A stretch of DNA of 47,513 bases from Pseudomonas extremorientalis. GTDB lineage: Bacteria; Pseudomonadota; Gammaproteobacteria; Pseudomonadales; Pseudomonadaceae. Both the position numbers and the translations under genes were made by a program. The DNA is taken from assembly GCF_001870465.1 (NCBI RefSeq), contig NZ_MDGK01000027.1, positions 1-47,513 on the forward strand, given 5' to 3'. Every line of letters begins with the position of its first letter. Within the stretch, counting starts at the first letter, position 1. The notes under the pieces were generated by a model, which saw only the letters and a list, made by a program, of their open reading frames with translations, was not told the DNA's origin and did no database searches. Of the stretch, positions 7,864 through 16,424 are shown piece after piece.

Positions 7864-8436
7864 ATGGCTGTTCCAGATGATCTACCCAGCGACGAATCGC
7901 TGCTGGCCCGCTACCGCACCGGTGACAGCGCCGCGTTCGAAGCCTTGTACGCGCGGCACCGCCAGGGCCTGTACCGGTTCCTTGTGTCCTTGAGCAACAA
8001 GACCGAACTGGCCGAGGAAATCTACCAGGAGACCTGGCTCAGCCTGATCCGCAGCGCCACCCAGCCACAAGGCCGGGCGAGTTTTCGCACCTGGCTGTTC
8101 CAGATCGCCCGCAACCGCCTGATCGACCACTGGCGCAAGCACGGCGTCCACAACCCGTTGCACGACAGCTACGACGAACAACTGCATGCCCAGGCCGATG
8201 ACAGCGCTGGCCCCGAGCAGCAACTGAGCCTGAGCCGCGACCAGGCGCGCCTCGATGCCGCGCTGCAAGACCTGCCCGAAGACCAGCGCGAAGTCTTCCT
8301 GCTGCGCCTGCACGGCGACCTTGAAGTGCCGCAAATCGCCGCCCTCACCAACGCCCCGCTGGAAACCGTGAAAAGCCGCCTGCGTTACGCCCAGCAGAAA
8401 CTGCGCCGCCTGCTGGCCGAGGAGATACCCGCATGA
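7864..8436 (+). CDS. ECF-type RNA polymerase sigma factor
   Basis: 190 residues. Region 2 spans about 28-95 (FEALYARHRQGLYRFL, ELAEEIYQETWLSLI, FRTWLFQIARNRLIDHWRK), and region 4 about 130-183 (LQDLPEDQREVFLLRLHGDLEVPQIA, ETVKSRLRYAQQKLRRLL). There is no region 3, as expected for ECF factors. AAAGGAG lies upstream of the ATG. The stop overlaps the next gene's start by four bases, so sigma factor and partner are translationally coupled, as is usual for ECF/anti-sigma pairs. The signal and the regulon are not evident. Confidence 0.93.
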   Translation: MAVPDDLPSDESLLARYRTGDSAAFEALYARHRQGLYRFLVSLSNKTELAEEIYQETWLSLIRSATQPQGRASFRTWLFQIARNRLIDHWRKHGVHNPLHDSYDEQLHAQADDSAGPEQQLSLSRDQARLDAALQDLPEDQREVFLLRLHGDLEVPQIAALTNAPLETVKSRLRYAQQKLRRLLAEEIPA

Positions 8437-9026
8437 TCGACTCCCGAAACACTCCCGATTCCGACGACGAATTGCTCCAGCACTATCGTCAACACAGCCC
8501 CGTCGAGCCGCCGGCGTCCCTCGACGCCTTCATCCTCAACGCCGCCCGCCGTGAAGCCCCGGCGCCGCAGCCGAACCTGTGGCAACGCTGGCTGCAAGCC
8601 TGCCAACGGCCGCGCTGGCAGATGGCATTCGCCACCGTTGCAGGGTTGGCCCTGATGATCGGCGTGGTGATGCGCTCGCCCGTGCCGCAACCCGACGTTT
8701 CCACCGCGACCTTCTCCGCGCTTCGCGACGAAGCACCGCGTCCCGCTGCACCCGCGATGTCCGCGCCTGCCCCCGTCGCCCGAATGGCCGCCGCGCCCCA
8801 GGCAGAGAGTGCGCAGGTCATGGGCTCGATGGCGGAGGAGTCCGGCGCCAAACTCAGCAAGCGTGCGCCGGTGGTGTTGCCTTCGTTAGAGGAGGGGTTG
8901 CAGAAGATTGTGCGCTTGCGTGAAGCCGGTGAAGGCAAAGCCGCGGATGAAGAACTGCTGGCATTGCATGCGCGTTTCCCTGACGAAGACCTGCCGGCGC
9001 GTTTGGAGGCGTTGCAAAAGCGTTGA
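8433..9026 (+). CDS. Probable membrane-anchored anti-sigma factor
   Basis: 197 residues overlapping the ECF sigma gene by ATGA. Layout: a cytoplasmic N-terminus of about 66 residues (LLQHYRQHSPVEPPASLDAFILNAARRE), one transmembrane helix at about 68-87 (MAFATVAGLALMIGVVM), an Ala/Pro-rich periplasmic linker, and a small C-terminal helical domain (LEEGLQKIVRLREAGEGKAA...). Position and topology say anti-sigma factor. It lacks a recognisable zinc anti-sigma HxxxCxxC motif, so the family assignment rests on context. Confidence 0.7.
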   Translation: MIDSRNTPDSDDELLQHYRQHSPVEPPASLDAFILNAARREAPAPQPNLWQRWLQACQRPRWQMAFATVAGLALMIGVVMRSPVPQPDVSTATFSALRDEAPRPAAPAMSAPAPVARMAAAPQAESAQVMGSMAEESGAKLSKRAPVVLPSLEEGLQKIVRLREAGEGKAADEELLALHARFPDEDLPARLEALQKR

Positions 9027-9036
9027 TCCACAAAGG

Positions 9037-9059
9037 CCGTGAGACGCGATGTCTCACGG
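9037..9059. promoter_or_regulatory. Perfect 9-bp inverted repeat, candidate activator site or terminator
   Basis: CCGTGAGAC and GTCTCACGG are separated by GCGAT. No T-tract follows, so it is a poor intrinsic terminator for the preceding gene. A further GTCTCA half-site directly follows it. It lies about 120 bp upstream of the sigma-54 promoter, the usual distance for an enhancer-binding activator. Confidence 0.5.
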
Positions 9060-9176
9060 TCTCATGGCCGCCGCCTGCGATCTGGCATCACGGATCTCAT
9101 TTGAGCTCAATGCCGGCTACCCTCGGGCTTTCTTCGGCCGCTCTATGAAAGGCGTGTCCAGGCGTTTTCGCGCAGC

Positions 9177-9192
9177 TGGCACTGGCCTTGCT
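9177..9192 (+). promoter_or_regulatory. Sigma-54 (-24/-12) promoter
   Basis: TGGCACTGGCCTTGCT matches the consensus TGGCACG-N4-TTGCT at all but one fixed position, with the required GG-N10-GC spacing. Transcription would start near 9204 and give a leader of about 47 bases before the ATG of the dehydrogenase gene at 9251. Acetoin/butanediol genes in pseudomonads are known to depend on sigma-54 with AcoR-type activators, which fits. Confidence 0.8.
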
Positions 9193-9250
9193 CCGGCACT
9201 GGTAAACCGCCCGGCACGCCAGTGCCATCCGCTTCAAGGAGAAAAACGCC

Positions 9251-10345
9251 ATGAGCCTCTCGAGCAATTCGCAACGCAGCATGCGTGCCGCTGTATGGCA
9301 CGGCCGTAACGATATCCGCGTCGAAGATGTGCCGCTGCCCGTTTCGCCCCCTGCGGGTTGGGTGCAGATCCGAGTGCAATGGTGCGGCATTTGCGGGTCC
9401 GATCTGCACGAGTACGTGGCCGGTCCGGTGTTCATACCGGTTGATGCGCCGCACCCGCTGACCGGGATTAAGGGCCAGTGCATTCTCGGTCATGAGTTTT
9501 GTGGCGAAATCGTCGAGCTCGGTGCCGGGGTGCAGGGCTTCAGCGTGGGCGAGTCGGTGGCAGCCGATGCCTGCCAGCATTGCGGCACGTGCTACTACTG
9601 CACCCACGGGCTGTACAACATTTGCGAAAACCTGGCCTTCACCGGGTTGATGAACAACGGTGCCTTTGCCGAATGGGTCAACGTGCCCGCCAACCTGTTG
9701 TACAAGTTGCCGGCGAACTTTCCGGCAGAAGCCGGGGCACTGATCGAACCTCTGGCGGTAGGCATGCACGCGGTGAAAAAAGCCGGAAGCCTGCTGGGGC
9801 AAAACGTGGTGGTGGTCGGCGCGGGCACCATTGGCCTGTGCACCATCATGTGCGCCAAGGCCGCCGGTGCTGCTCAGGTGATCGCGCTGGAGATGTCCGG
9901 AGCACGCAAGGCCAAGGCGCTGGAAGTGGGAGCGACCCACGTGCTCGATCCCAATCAATGCGATGCCCTGGCCGAAGTACGCCGCCTGACCGGCGGGCTC
10001 GGGGCGGATGTCAGTTTCGAATGCATCGGTAACAAACACACCGCCAAACTGGCCATCGACCTGATCCGCAAGGCCGGCAAGTGCGTACTGGTGGGCATCT
10101 TCGAGGAGCCCAGCGAATTCAACTTCTTCGAGTTGGTGGCCACGGAAAAACAGGTAATGGGCGCGCTGGCCTACAACGGAGAGTTCGCTGACGTGATCGC
10201 ATTTATCGCGGACGGGCGGCTGGACATCACGCCACTGGTGACAGGGCGTATTCAGTTGGAGCAGATCGTGGGGCAGGGCTTCGAGGAACTGGTCAAAAAC
10301 AAAGAACATAATGTGAAAATCATTGTGTCGCCTGCCCGGGTTTGA
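9251..10345 (+). CDS. bdhA: Zinc-dependent 2,3-butanediol dehydrogenase-like enzyme
   Basis: 364 residues of the medium-chain zinc dehydrogenase superfamily. Catalytic zinc ligands are in [12 protein letters not shown] and GHEFCGE; the structural zinc cysteines are in [10 protein letters not shown] and NIC; the NAD-binding Rossmann turn is GAGTIG. The insert between the first two motifs and the overall sequence match (R,R)-butanediol dehydrogenases, which interconvert acetoin and 2,3-butanediol with NAD. A strong AAGGAG precedes ATG 9251; an internal ATG at 9281 is the start in some homologues. It stands alone, without acoABC, behind a sigma-54 promoter. Sorbitol or threonine dehydrogenase activity is a less likely alternative. 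Confidence 0.82.
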   Translation: MSLSSNSQRSMRAAVWHGRNDIRVEDVPLPVSPPAGWVQIRVQWCGICGSDLHEYVAGPVFIPVDAPHPLTGIKGQCILGHEFCGEIVELGAGVQGFSVGESVAADACQHCGTCYYCTHGLYNICENLAFTGLMNNGAFAEWVNVPANLLYKLPANFPAEAGALIEPLAVGMHAVKKAGSLLGQNVVVVGAGTIGLCTIMCAKAAGAAQVIALEMSGARKAKALEVGATHVLDPNQCDALAEVRRLTGGLGADVSFECIGNKHTAKLAIDLIRKAGKCVLVGIFEEPSEFNFFELVATEKQVMGALAYNGEFADVIAFIADGRLDITPLVTGRIQLEQIVGQGFEELVKNKEHNVKIIVSPARV

Positions 10346-10384
10346 AGCGAAGGGCGGGCGATGCGGTCTTTGCCCCACGCCCAC

Positions 10385-10417
10385 AAAAAAGCCCCAGGCC
10401 TTTCGACCTGGGGCTTT
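10385..10417 (-). terminator. Intrinsic terminator of the tRNA-Arg gene
   Basis: AAAGCCCCAGG pairs with CCTGGGGCTTT across an 8-base loop. Read on the minus strand the hairpin ends in six T residues, placing it right after the tRNA. On the plus strand it may also weakly end the dehydrogenase transcript. Confidence 0.85.
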
Positions 10418-10428
10418 CTCATTGTATC

Positions 10429-10505
10429 TGGTGCACCCGGCGGGATTCGAACCCACGACCCCTGCCTTCGGAGGGCAGTACTCTATCCAGCTGAGCTACG
10501 GATGC
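10429..10505 (-). tRNA. tRNA-Arg (anticodon CCG)
   Basis: On the minus strand the 77-nt sequence begins GCATCCG and ends CGGGTGC-A-CCA, forming a 7-bp acceptor stem with one G-U pair; CCA is encoded. The anticodon stem CTGCC/GGCAG holds the loop CTCCGAA, giving anticodon CCG, which reads CGG arginine codons. The T arm contains GGTTCGAATCC. A terminator follows and a promoter precedes it. Confidence 0.97.
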
Positions 10506-10518
10506 TTGTGCGGGCGAC

Positions 10519-10547
10519 ATCATACCCATGTCGACCTTGGGCGTCCA
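10519..10547 (-). promoter_or_regulatory. Sigma-70 promoter of tRNA-Arg
   Basis: On the minus strand TGGACG, a 17-base spacer and TATGAT lie just upstream of the tRNA 5' end. The -35 matches TTGACA at four of six positions and the -10 matches TATAAT at five of six. Confidence 0.6.
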
Positions 10548-10876
10548 TGCTGGTCTTTGGGCGTTCAAGCGTAGGAATTCGCTGCATAAAGGCCCTAGGC
10601 CGGGCGCCACCCATCGGAAGGGCAGAATCCGGGCCAACGACGCTGATCAGAAAGATCGACTAAAAGCGCCGTTTTCGTTCTTTTTTTCGAACAGACTATT
10701 GCCCTGTACCCCCATTGATCCTAGGATTCGTTTGAGATTTCAAACGCTCTGTCTCCCGCGCGCTATTCACGCTATCCCGCGTGCTGGGGCTGATTTCCCT
10801 GACGGCAGCCCACAAGGCGCCTTTCAACAACTCTAATTCGCTCCGCGTGCGCGCGGTGCTGTTAAGGAAACCCGAC
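10548..10876. other. Intergenic region upstream of gabD
   Basis: No gene is supported in this stretch. It must contain the gabD promoter, but I see no confident -35/-10 pair or sigma-54 site. AAGGA at 10864-10868 is the gabD ribosome binding site. The open frame reaching back to 10781 is not coding-like, so gabD starts at 10877. Confidence 0.5.
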
Positions 10877-12319
10877 ATGCAGCTCAAAGATACCCAGTTG
10901 TTCCGCCAGCAAGCCTTTATCGATGGCGCTTGGGTCGATGCGGACAACGGTCAGACCATCAAGGTCAACAACCCGGCCACGGGCGAGATTCTTGGCACCG
11001 TGCCGAAGATGGGCGCCGCTGAAACCCGCCGCGCCATCGAAGCCGCCGACAAGGCGCTGCCGGCCTGGCGTGCACTGACCGCCAAGGAGCGCGCGAATAA
11101 GCTGCGCCGTTGGTTCGAACTGCTGATCGAAAACCAGGAAGACCTCGGTCGCCTGATGACCCTCGAGCAAGGCAAGCCACTGGCCGAAGCCAAGGGTGAA
11201 ATCGTCTACGCCGCCTCCTTTATCGAGTGGTTCGCCGAAGAAGCCAAGCGCATCTACGGCGATGTGATCCCGGGCCACCAGCCGGACAAGCGCCTGATCG
11301 TGATCAAGCAGCCGATCGGCGTGACCGCCGCGATCACCCCGTGGAACTTCCCGGCCGCGATGATCACCCGTAAAGCCGGCCCGGCCCTGGCCGCCGGTTG
11401 CACCATGGTGATCAAGCCTGCTTCGCAAACCCCGTTCTCGGCCCTGGCCCTGGTTGAACTGGCGCACCGTGCCGGTATCCCGAAAGGCGTGTTGAGCGTG
11501 GTCACCGGCAGTGCCGGCGACATCGGCGGTGAGCTGACCAGCAACCCGATCGTGCGTAAATTGTCCTTCACCGGATCGACCGAAATCGGTCGCCAGTTGA
11601 TGGCCGAATGCGCCAAGGACATCAAGAAAGTTTCCCTGGAATTGGGCGGTAACGCCCCGTTCATCGTGTTCGACGACGCCGATCTGGATAAGGCCGTCGA
11701 AGGCGCGATCATCTCCAAGTACCGCAACAACGGCCAGACCTGCGTCTGCGCCAACCGCCTGTACATCCAGGACTCGGTGTACGACGCGTTCGCCGAGAAG
11801 CTGAAAGTGGCGGTGGCCAAATTGAAGATCGGCAACGGTCTGGAAGAAGGCACCACCACTGGCCCGCTGATCGACGAGAAAGCCGTGGCCAAGGTGCAGG
11901 AACACATCGCTGACGCCCTGAGCAAAGGCGCCAAGCTGCTGGCCGGTGGCAAAGTGATGGAAGGTAACTTCTTCGAGCCGACCATCCTGGTCGACGTGCC
12001 GAAAGACGCTGCCGTGGCGAAGGAAGAAACCTTCGGCCCACTGGCGCCGCTGTTCCGCTTCAAAGACGAAGCCGAAGTGATCGCGATGTCCAACGACACC
12101 GAGTTCGGCCTGGCGTCCTACTTCTATGCCCGCGACCTGGGCCGTGTGTTCCGTGTGGCTGAAGCCCTGGAATACGGCATGGTTGGCGTCAACACCGGGT
12201 TGATCTCCAACGAAGTGGCGCCGTTCGGCGGCATCAAGGCCTCGGGCCTGGGCCGTGAAGGCTCCAAGTACGGGATCGAGGATTACCTGGAAATCAAATA
12301 CCTCTGCCTGGGCATCTGA
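10877..12319 (+). CDS. gabD: Succinate-semialdehyde dehydrogenase (NADP-type)
   Basis: 480 residues, the length of E. coli GabD. Oxidises succinate semialdehyde to succinate, the second step of GABA catabolism, in the cytoplasm. Aldehyde dehydrogenase landmarks are present: PWNFPAAMITRK, FTGSTEIGRQL, the catalytic Glu in LELGGNAPF and the catalytic Cys in NNGQTCVCANR. The extra Cys two residues later is typical of the GabD group. AAGGA precedes the ATG. gabT follows 181 bp downstream on the same strand; the pair is the usual Pseudomonas gabDT arrangement, here without a regulator or permease gene beside it. Confidence 0.96.
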   Translation: MQLKDTQLFRQQAFIDGAWVDADNGQTIKVNNPATGEILGTVPKMGAAETRRAIEAADKALPAWRALTAKERANKLRRWFELLIENQEDLGRLMTLEQGKPLAEAKGEIVYAASFIEWFAEEAKRIYGDVIPGHQPDKRLIVIKQPIGVTAAITPWNFPAAMITRKAGPALAAGCTMVIKPASQTPFSALALVELAHRAGIPKGVLSVVTGSAGDIGGELTSNPIVRKLSFTGSTEIGRQLMAECAKDIKKVSLELGGNAPFIVFDDADLDKAVEGAIISKYRNNGQTCVCANRLYIQDSVYDAFAEKLKVAVAKLKIGNGLEEGTTTGPLIDEKAVAKVQEHIADALSKGAKLLAGGKVMEGNFFEPTILVDVPKDAAVAKEETFGPLAPLFRFKDEAEVIAMSNDTEFGLASYFYARDLGRVFRVAEALEYGMVGVNTGLISNEVAPFGGIKASGLGREGSKYGIEDYLEIKYLCLGI

Positions 12320-12500
12320 CCCGGCAAGAGATTGCAGCAAACGCAAAGGGCACGAGAGCGCTGACCCTTTGCGTGTTTCACCACGTAATTCGTAGTGGCC
12401 GGGAAAGCTGTGGCAGTCGATCATCGCATGCTGCCGTAGTTGCCTCCCCGCCACGTATTCCTTGGACCACGCCACCCGATGAGTGGCGAATGAGGACTTT

Positions 12501-13778
12501 ATGAGCAAGACCAACGCATCCCTGATGAAACGCCGCGAAGCCGCTGTACCGCGCGGTGTTGGCCAGATTCACCCGATCTTCGCCGAATCCGCGAAGAACG
12601 CCACCGTGACCGACGTTGAAGGTCGCGAGTTCATCGATTTCGCCGGCGGTATCGCCGTGCTGAACACCGGCCACGTGCACCCGAAGATCATCGCCGCTGT
12701 GACCGAGCAACTGAACAAGCTGACTCACACCTGCTTCCAGGTATTGGCCTATGAGCCTTACGTGGAACTGTGCGAGAAAGTGAACGCCAGGGTCCCAGGC
12801 GATTTCGCCAAGAAAACCCTGCTGGTCACCACCGGTTCCGAAGCTGTGGAAAACGCCGTGAAAATCGCCCGCGCCGCCACGGGCCGTGCCGGCGTGATCG
12901 CCTTCACCGGCGCCTACCACGGCCGCACCATGATGACCCTGGGTCTCACCGGTAAAGTCGTGCCTTACTCGGCCGGCATGGGCCTGATGCCAGGCGGCGT
13001 GTTCCGCGCTCTGTTCCCGAACGAATTGCATGGTGTGAGCGACGACGACGCCATCGCCAGCATCGAACGCATCTTCAAGAACGATGCCGAGCCGCGTGAT
13101 ATCGCTGCCATCATCATCGAGCCGGTGCAGGGCGAAGGCGGTTTCTACGTCGCGCCGAAATCCTTCATGAAGCGCCTGCGCGAACTGTGCGACAAGCACG
13201 GCATCCTGCTGATCGCCGACGAAGTGCAAACCGGCGCCGGCCGTACCGGTACTTTCTTCGCCATGGAACAGATGGGCGTTGCCGCCGACCTGACCACCTT
13301 TGCCAAATCCATCGCCGGCGGCTTCCCGCTGGCCGGTGTGTGCGGCAAGGCCGAATACATGGACGCCATCGCGCCAGGCGGCCTGGGCGGCACCTACGCC
13401 GGTAGCCCGATCGCTTGCGCAGCTGCGCTGGCGGTGATGGAAGTGTTCGAAGAAGAGCACCTGCTGGACCGCTGCAAGGCAGTTGGCGAGCGTCTGGTGA
13501 CCGGTCTCAAAGCCATCCAGGCCAAGTACCCGGTGATCGGCGAAGTACGTGCCCTGGGCGCGATGATCGCGGTCGAGCTGTTCGATGACGGCGACACCCA
13601 CAAGCCAAATGCGGCGGCTGTTGCTTCCGTGGTGGCCAAGGCGCGTGACAAGGGTCTGATCCTGCTGAGCTGCGGCACCTACGGCAACGTGTTGCGCGTA
13701 CTGGTCCCGCTGACTTCGCCGGACGAACAGTTGGACAAAGGCCTGGCGATCATCGAAGAGTGCTTCTCCGAGCTGTAA
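12501..13778 (+). CDS. gabT: 4-aminobutyrate (GABA) aminotransferase
   Basis: 425 residues. Class-III PLP-dependent aminotransferase that converts GABA and 2-oxoglutarate to succinate semialdehyde and glutamate, feeding GabD. Motifs: TTGSEAVENAVKIAR and GAYHGRT (cofactor phosphate and ring), IIEPVQGEGGF, IADEVQTGAGRTG, and the PLP lysine in TFAKSIAGGFPLAG. TGAGGA lies just before ATG 12501; the GTG at 12483 has no comparable site. A strong intrinsic terminator follows, closing the gabDT unit. Confidence 0.96.
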   Translation: MSKTNASLMKRREAAVPRGVGQIHPIFAESAKNATVTDVEGREFIDFAGGIAVLNTGHVHPKIIAAVTEQLNKLTHTCFQVLAYEPYVELCEKVNARVPGDFAKKTLLVTTGSEAVENAVKIARAATGRAGVIAFTGAYHGRTMMTLGLTGKVVPYSAGMGLMPGGVFRALFPNELHGVSDDDAIASIERIFKNDAEPRDIAAIIIEPVQGEGGFYVAPKSFMKRLRELCDKHGILLIADEVQTGAGRTGTFFAMEQMGVAADLTTFAKSIAGGFPLAGVCGKAEYMDAIAPGGLGGTYAGSPIACAAALAVMEVFEEEHLLDRCKAVGERLVTGLKAIQAKYPVIGEVRALGAMIAVELFDDGDTHKPNAAAVASVVAKARDKGLILLSCGTYGNVLRVLVPLTSPDEQLDKGLAIIEECFSEL

Positions 13779-13801
13779 GAGAAAGTTGACCTGTTCGACA
13801 G

Positions 13802-13829
13802 AAAAAACCCGCTTCGGCGGGTTTTTTTA
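13802..13829 (+). terminator. Intrinsic terminator after gabT
   Basis: CCCGC, a TTCG tetraloop and GCGGG, flanked by six A and seven T residues. It lies 24 bp after the gabT stop. Confidence 0.95.
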
Positions 13830-13918
13830 CGCCCATTGCCGCACATTCAGGTCGTGTTCATTGTACGTAGGCGGCTCCATTGACTAAGGTTGCAAGCATT
13901 GCCGATGGAGCGTGCTGG

Positions 13919-15127
13919 ATGACTGCTGTTGATTTACCCGCTGTACCCCGCGTGTTGATTGCCGAGGCGGACCCTTGGTCGCGGGACCTGCTCAAGCAAG
14001 TGCTGTTGAATGTGCGCTGCGATGCGCGGCTGGATGTGTGTGCGGACGGGCAGCAAGCGGCGACCCTGCTGCGAGATAAGGCCTATGACCTGATCCTGGC
14101 CGATTGGGAGTTGCCCGGCATCGATGGCCTGAGCCTGCTGCGCAGTGTGCGCCATAAGCGCCGCTCGCCGCTTCTGCCGTTCATTCTGCTGAGCAGTCGC
14201 AATGACAGCGCCAGCGTGCGCGAAGCCTTGCCCCTGGCGCCCACGGCGTACCTGACCAAACCCTTGAACATGGAAGGCCTGACCCAGCGCCTGCAGGACC
14301 TGCTGCTCAACGAAGGCGAAACGGTGTACTGCGAGATCCCACCGCTGGCGCCCGGCATGACCTTGCCAGTGTTCCTCGAGCGGCGCCGCGAAGTGTGCGA
14401 TGGCGCGCCCTTGCGGGTCGATGTGAAAGCCGCCGTGCAACACAGCCTCGGGCCGGAAAGCCTTGACCTCAAGCATCTGGAAGACCAGGTGCGCATGGAC
14501 CCGCAAATCACCGCCGTGCTCATCGCCGCTGCCAACAGTGCAGGCCATCACGGCGCACCGGTGCAGACCCTGCCCGGCGCCCTGCACAAGCTGGTGCCGG
14601 GGCAAAGCATGAACCTGATCCTCGGGCTGGCGCTCAAGCACAACGTGGTACTGAGCGACCCGGCGCTGGTCGCCTACGCCGAGCGGCACTGGCAATTATC
14701 CCAGGACACCGCTGACTACGCCCTGCGCCTGGCCCGCATGCTGGAGCTGGATCACGAGCGCTGCTACAGCGCGGGTATCCTCCATCGGCTGGGCGACTTG
14801 GCGCTGTTACGCTGCCTGGAGGACTGGCGCCAGGGTGGCGGCGAGCTGGATGACGAAGCGATTGGCGAATCCCTCTACACCTTTGGCGCCGCCTACGGCT
14901 CGGCACTGCGCGCGCGTTGGCGTTTGCCGCTGGAGCTGCGCCAGTTGATTGCGGCGATCTACTCGCTGGAGGGCGGTGTGTATGCGCGGGATGCGCTGGT
15001 GGTGAACCTGGCGGCGCAGATGGCGCGTTTGACTGAACATGAAGGTTTGGAAGAGCTGGCGGCGGGCAAGACGGCGCGATTGCTCAAGCTGGGCTTTTCG
15101 GAGCTGACTCGAGTACGCAAATCCTAA
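13919..15127 (+). CDS. Response regulator with HDOD output domain
   Basis: 402 residues from ATG 13919, which has GGAG eight bases upstream; the TTG at 13880 is less likely. The receiver domain covers about 10-130, with phosphoacceptor Asp62 in LILADWELPGIDG, the Ser pair in LLSSR and the Lys of YLTKPL. An HDOD-type domain follows at about 170-370 (VDVKAAVQHSLGPESLDLKHLEDQVRMDPQITAVLIAAANSA split over its first helices, ILHRLGDLALL later). Such proteins control motility or biofilm genes through protein contacts. No histidine kinase is adjacent. Confidence 0.85.
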   Translation: MTAVDLPAVPRVLIAEADPWSRDLLKQVLLNVRCDARLDVCADGQQAATLLRDKAYDLILADWELPGIDGLSLLRSVRHKRRSPLLPFILLSSRNDSASVREALPLAPTAYLTKPLNMEGLTQRLQDLLLNEGETVYCEIPPLAPGMTLPVFLERRREVCDGAPLRVDVKAAVQHSLGPESLDLKHLEDQVRMDPQITAVLIAAANSAGHHGAPVQTLPGALHKLVPGQSMNLILGLALKHNVVLSDPALVAYAERHWQLSQDTADYALRLARMLELDHERCYSAGILHRLGDLALLRCLEDWRQGGGELDDEAIGESLYTFGAAYGSALRARWRLPLELRQLIAAIYSLEGGVYARDALVVNLAAQMARLTEHEGLEELAAGKTARLLKLGFSELTRVRKS

Positions 15128-15128
15128 T

Positions 15129-15215
15129 GTGGGAGGAGGCTTGCCTCCGATGGCAGTGTATCAGTCACCCATGTGCTGGCTGACCCCCTGCTATCGGGGG
15201 CAAGCCCCCTCCCAC
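15129..15215. repeat. REP doublet (inverted pair)
   Basis: Left copy GTGGGAGGAGGCTTGCC has one A/G difference from the common form; the right copy is the common form inverted. The spacer has TCAG...CTGACCC. It separates the convergent HDOD and GGDEF genes. Confidence 0.93.
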
Positions 15216-15234
15216 ATTTGAGCAGTGTCGACTC

Positions 15235-16236
15235 CTAGCCCGCGATCACACGGTTCTTGCCCAGGCGCTTGGCCTCGTACATGGCCGCATCGGCACGGGC
15301 GAACAGACTGTCCAGGGTCGAGTCGCGCTCGGTGAGGCTGGCAAGGCCCTGGCTGATGGTCACGCTGAAAGCCTGGCCTTCGTAGCTGAAGCTCAGCTCC
15401 TGGATCTCCCGGCCCAGGCGCTCGGCCACCTGCAACGCCATCTCCGGCGCACAGCCAGGCAGTACGGCGGCGAACTCTTCGCCACCGATGCGTCCGAACA
15501 GGTCGCCACGGCGCAGCACCCCTCGACCGCTCTCGGCGATACGCCGCAGTACCTGGTCGCCCTCCAGGTGGCCGTAGCTGTCGTTGATGTCCTTGAAGTC
15601 ATCGATATCCAGCAGCAAAAAGGCCAGCGGGGCACCTTGTGCGCAGGCACTGTCGAAGGCCTGGTTGGCGCATTCGAAGAAGTGCCGGCGGTTGCTGCTC
15701 TGGGTCAGCACGTCGGTGGTGGCGAGGCGGTGCAGCTCCAGCTCCATCTGTTTCTTTTCGGTGATGTCTTCGGCCATGCCCACCACGATCAGTGGCTCGC
15801 CGGGCTCGACCTGCTGGTTGATGTAGCACTTGTCGCTCAACCAGCGAATCTGCCCGTCGGCGGTGATGATGCGGTACTCGCGGTCTTCCACGGCGCCCTG
15901 TTCCAGCACGCGGGCCAGGCTGTGTTCGGCGTAGTCGAGGTCTTCGGGGTGGATACTGTTGCGCCACTCCCGGTGGTCGGCCAGCAGCAGGCCGGCAGAG
16001 CGCCCGAAGACGCGTTCGTAGGCGGGGCTCACATACAGCACGCGGCGGGTTTCCCAATCGATGGCCCACAGCACAGCATTCACGCTGACCAGCATTGAGC
16101 TCAGCAATTGCTCACGTTCGCTCAGTCGCTCGACTTCGCCCTGGGCATGCACCAGCGCCAGCAGGGTCGCCGCCGCCGCTGGGCGGGGATGCTCAGCTGC
16201 AGGCGCGTCGATTAAGGAGGACTTTTCGTGAACCAT
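15235..16236 (-). CDS. PAS-GGDEF diguanylate cyclase
   Basis: 333 residues from ATG 16236; GTG 16242 is the alternative start. A PAS domain with PAC tail spans about 50-165 (VNAVLWAIDWETRRVLYVSPAYERVFG, IVVGMAEDITEKKQ), then a GGDEF domain at about 175-330. The active-site GGEEF is intact and an RxxD inhibitory site (RRGD) precedes it at the correct spacing, so it should make cyclic di-GMP and be feedback-inhibited. No transmembrane helix, so cytoplasmic. The PAS ligand cannot be told. Confidence 0.9.
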   Translation of the reverse strand: MVHEKSSLIDAPAAEHPRPAAAATLLALVHAQGEVERLSEREQLLSSMLVSVNAVLWAIDWETRRVLYVSPAYERVFGRSAGLLLADHREWRNSIHPEDLDYAEHSLARVLEQGAVEDREYRIITADGQIRWLSDKCYINQQVEPGEPLIVVGMAEDITEKKQMELELHRLATTDVLTQSSNRRHFFECANQAFDSACAQGAPLAFLLLDIDDFKDINDSYGHLEGDQVLRRIAESGRGVLRRGDLFGRIGGEEFAAVLPGCAPEMALQVAERLGREIQELSFSYEGQAFSVTISQGLASLTERDSTLDSLFARADAAMYEAKRLGKNRVIAG

Positions 16237-16394
16237 CGGCACAACTCTCTCTGGGCGCGCCGCAAACAGGAGCAGCGGTCACTACAAGGGGCCACCATGA
16301 TGGCGAAGTGTTCATTGAGAGAGGCGAATTGCAGTGAAGTTCCGTCAACAGGACCGATTGCCGGTGCCCGGTAAATGACGCCAAAAAGCCGATA

Positions 16395-16418
16395 GGTGGG
16401 AGGGCAAGCCCTCCCACC
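16395..16418. repeat. Compact REP-like hairpin after desA
   Basis: GGTGGGAGGGC and its exact reverse complement are separated by only AA. It directly follows the desA stop and, read on the minus strand, is followed within nine bases by five T residues, so it may serve as the desA terminator. Confidence 0.75.
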
Positions 16419-16424
16419 GCAGCA

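Noticed and set aside
9049..9309. Plus-strand open frame of 86 codons upstream of the butanediol dehydrogenase gene
   Set aside because: It covers the sigma-54 promoter and overlaps the dehydrogenase gene in another frame; no ribosome binding site or homology.
10862..12514. Minus-strand open frame of 550 codons opposite gabD
   Set aside because: Antisense shadow of gabD; no start site or domain support.
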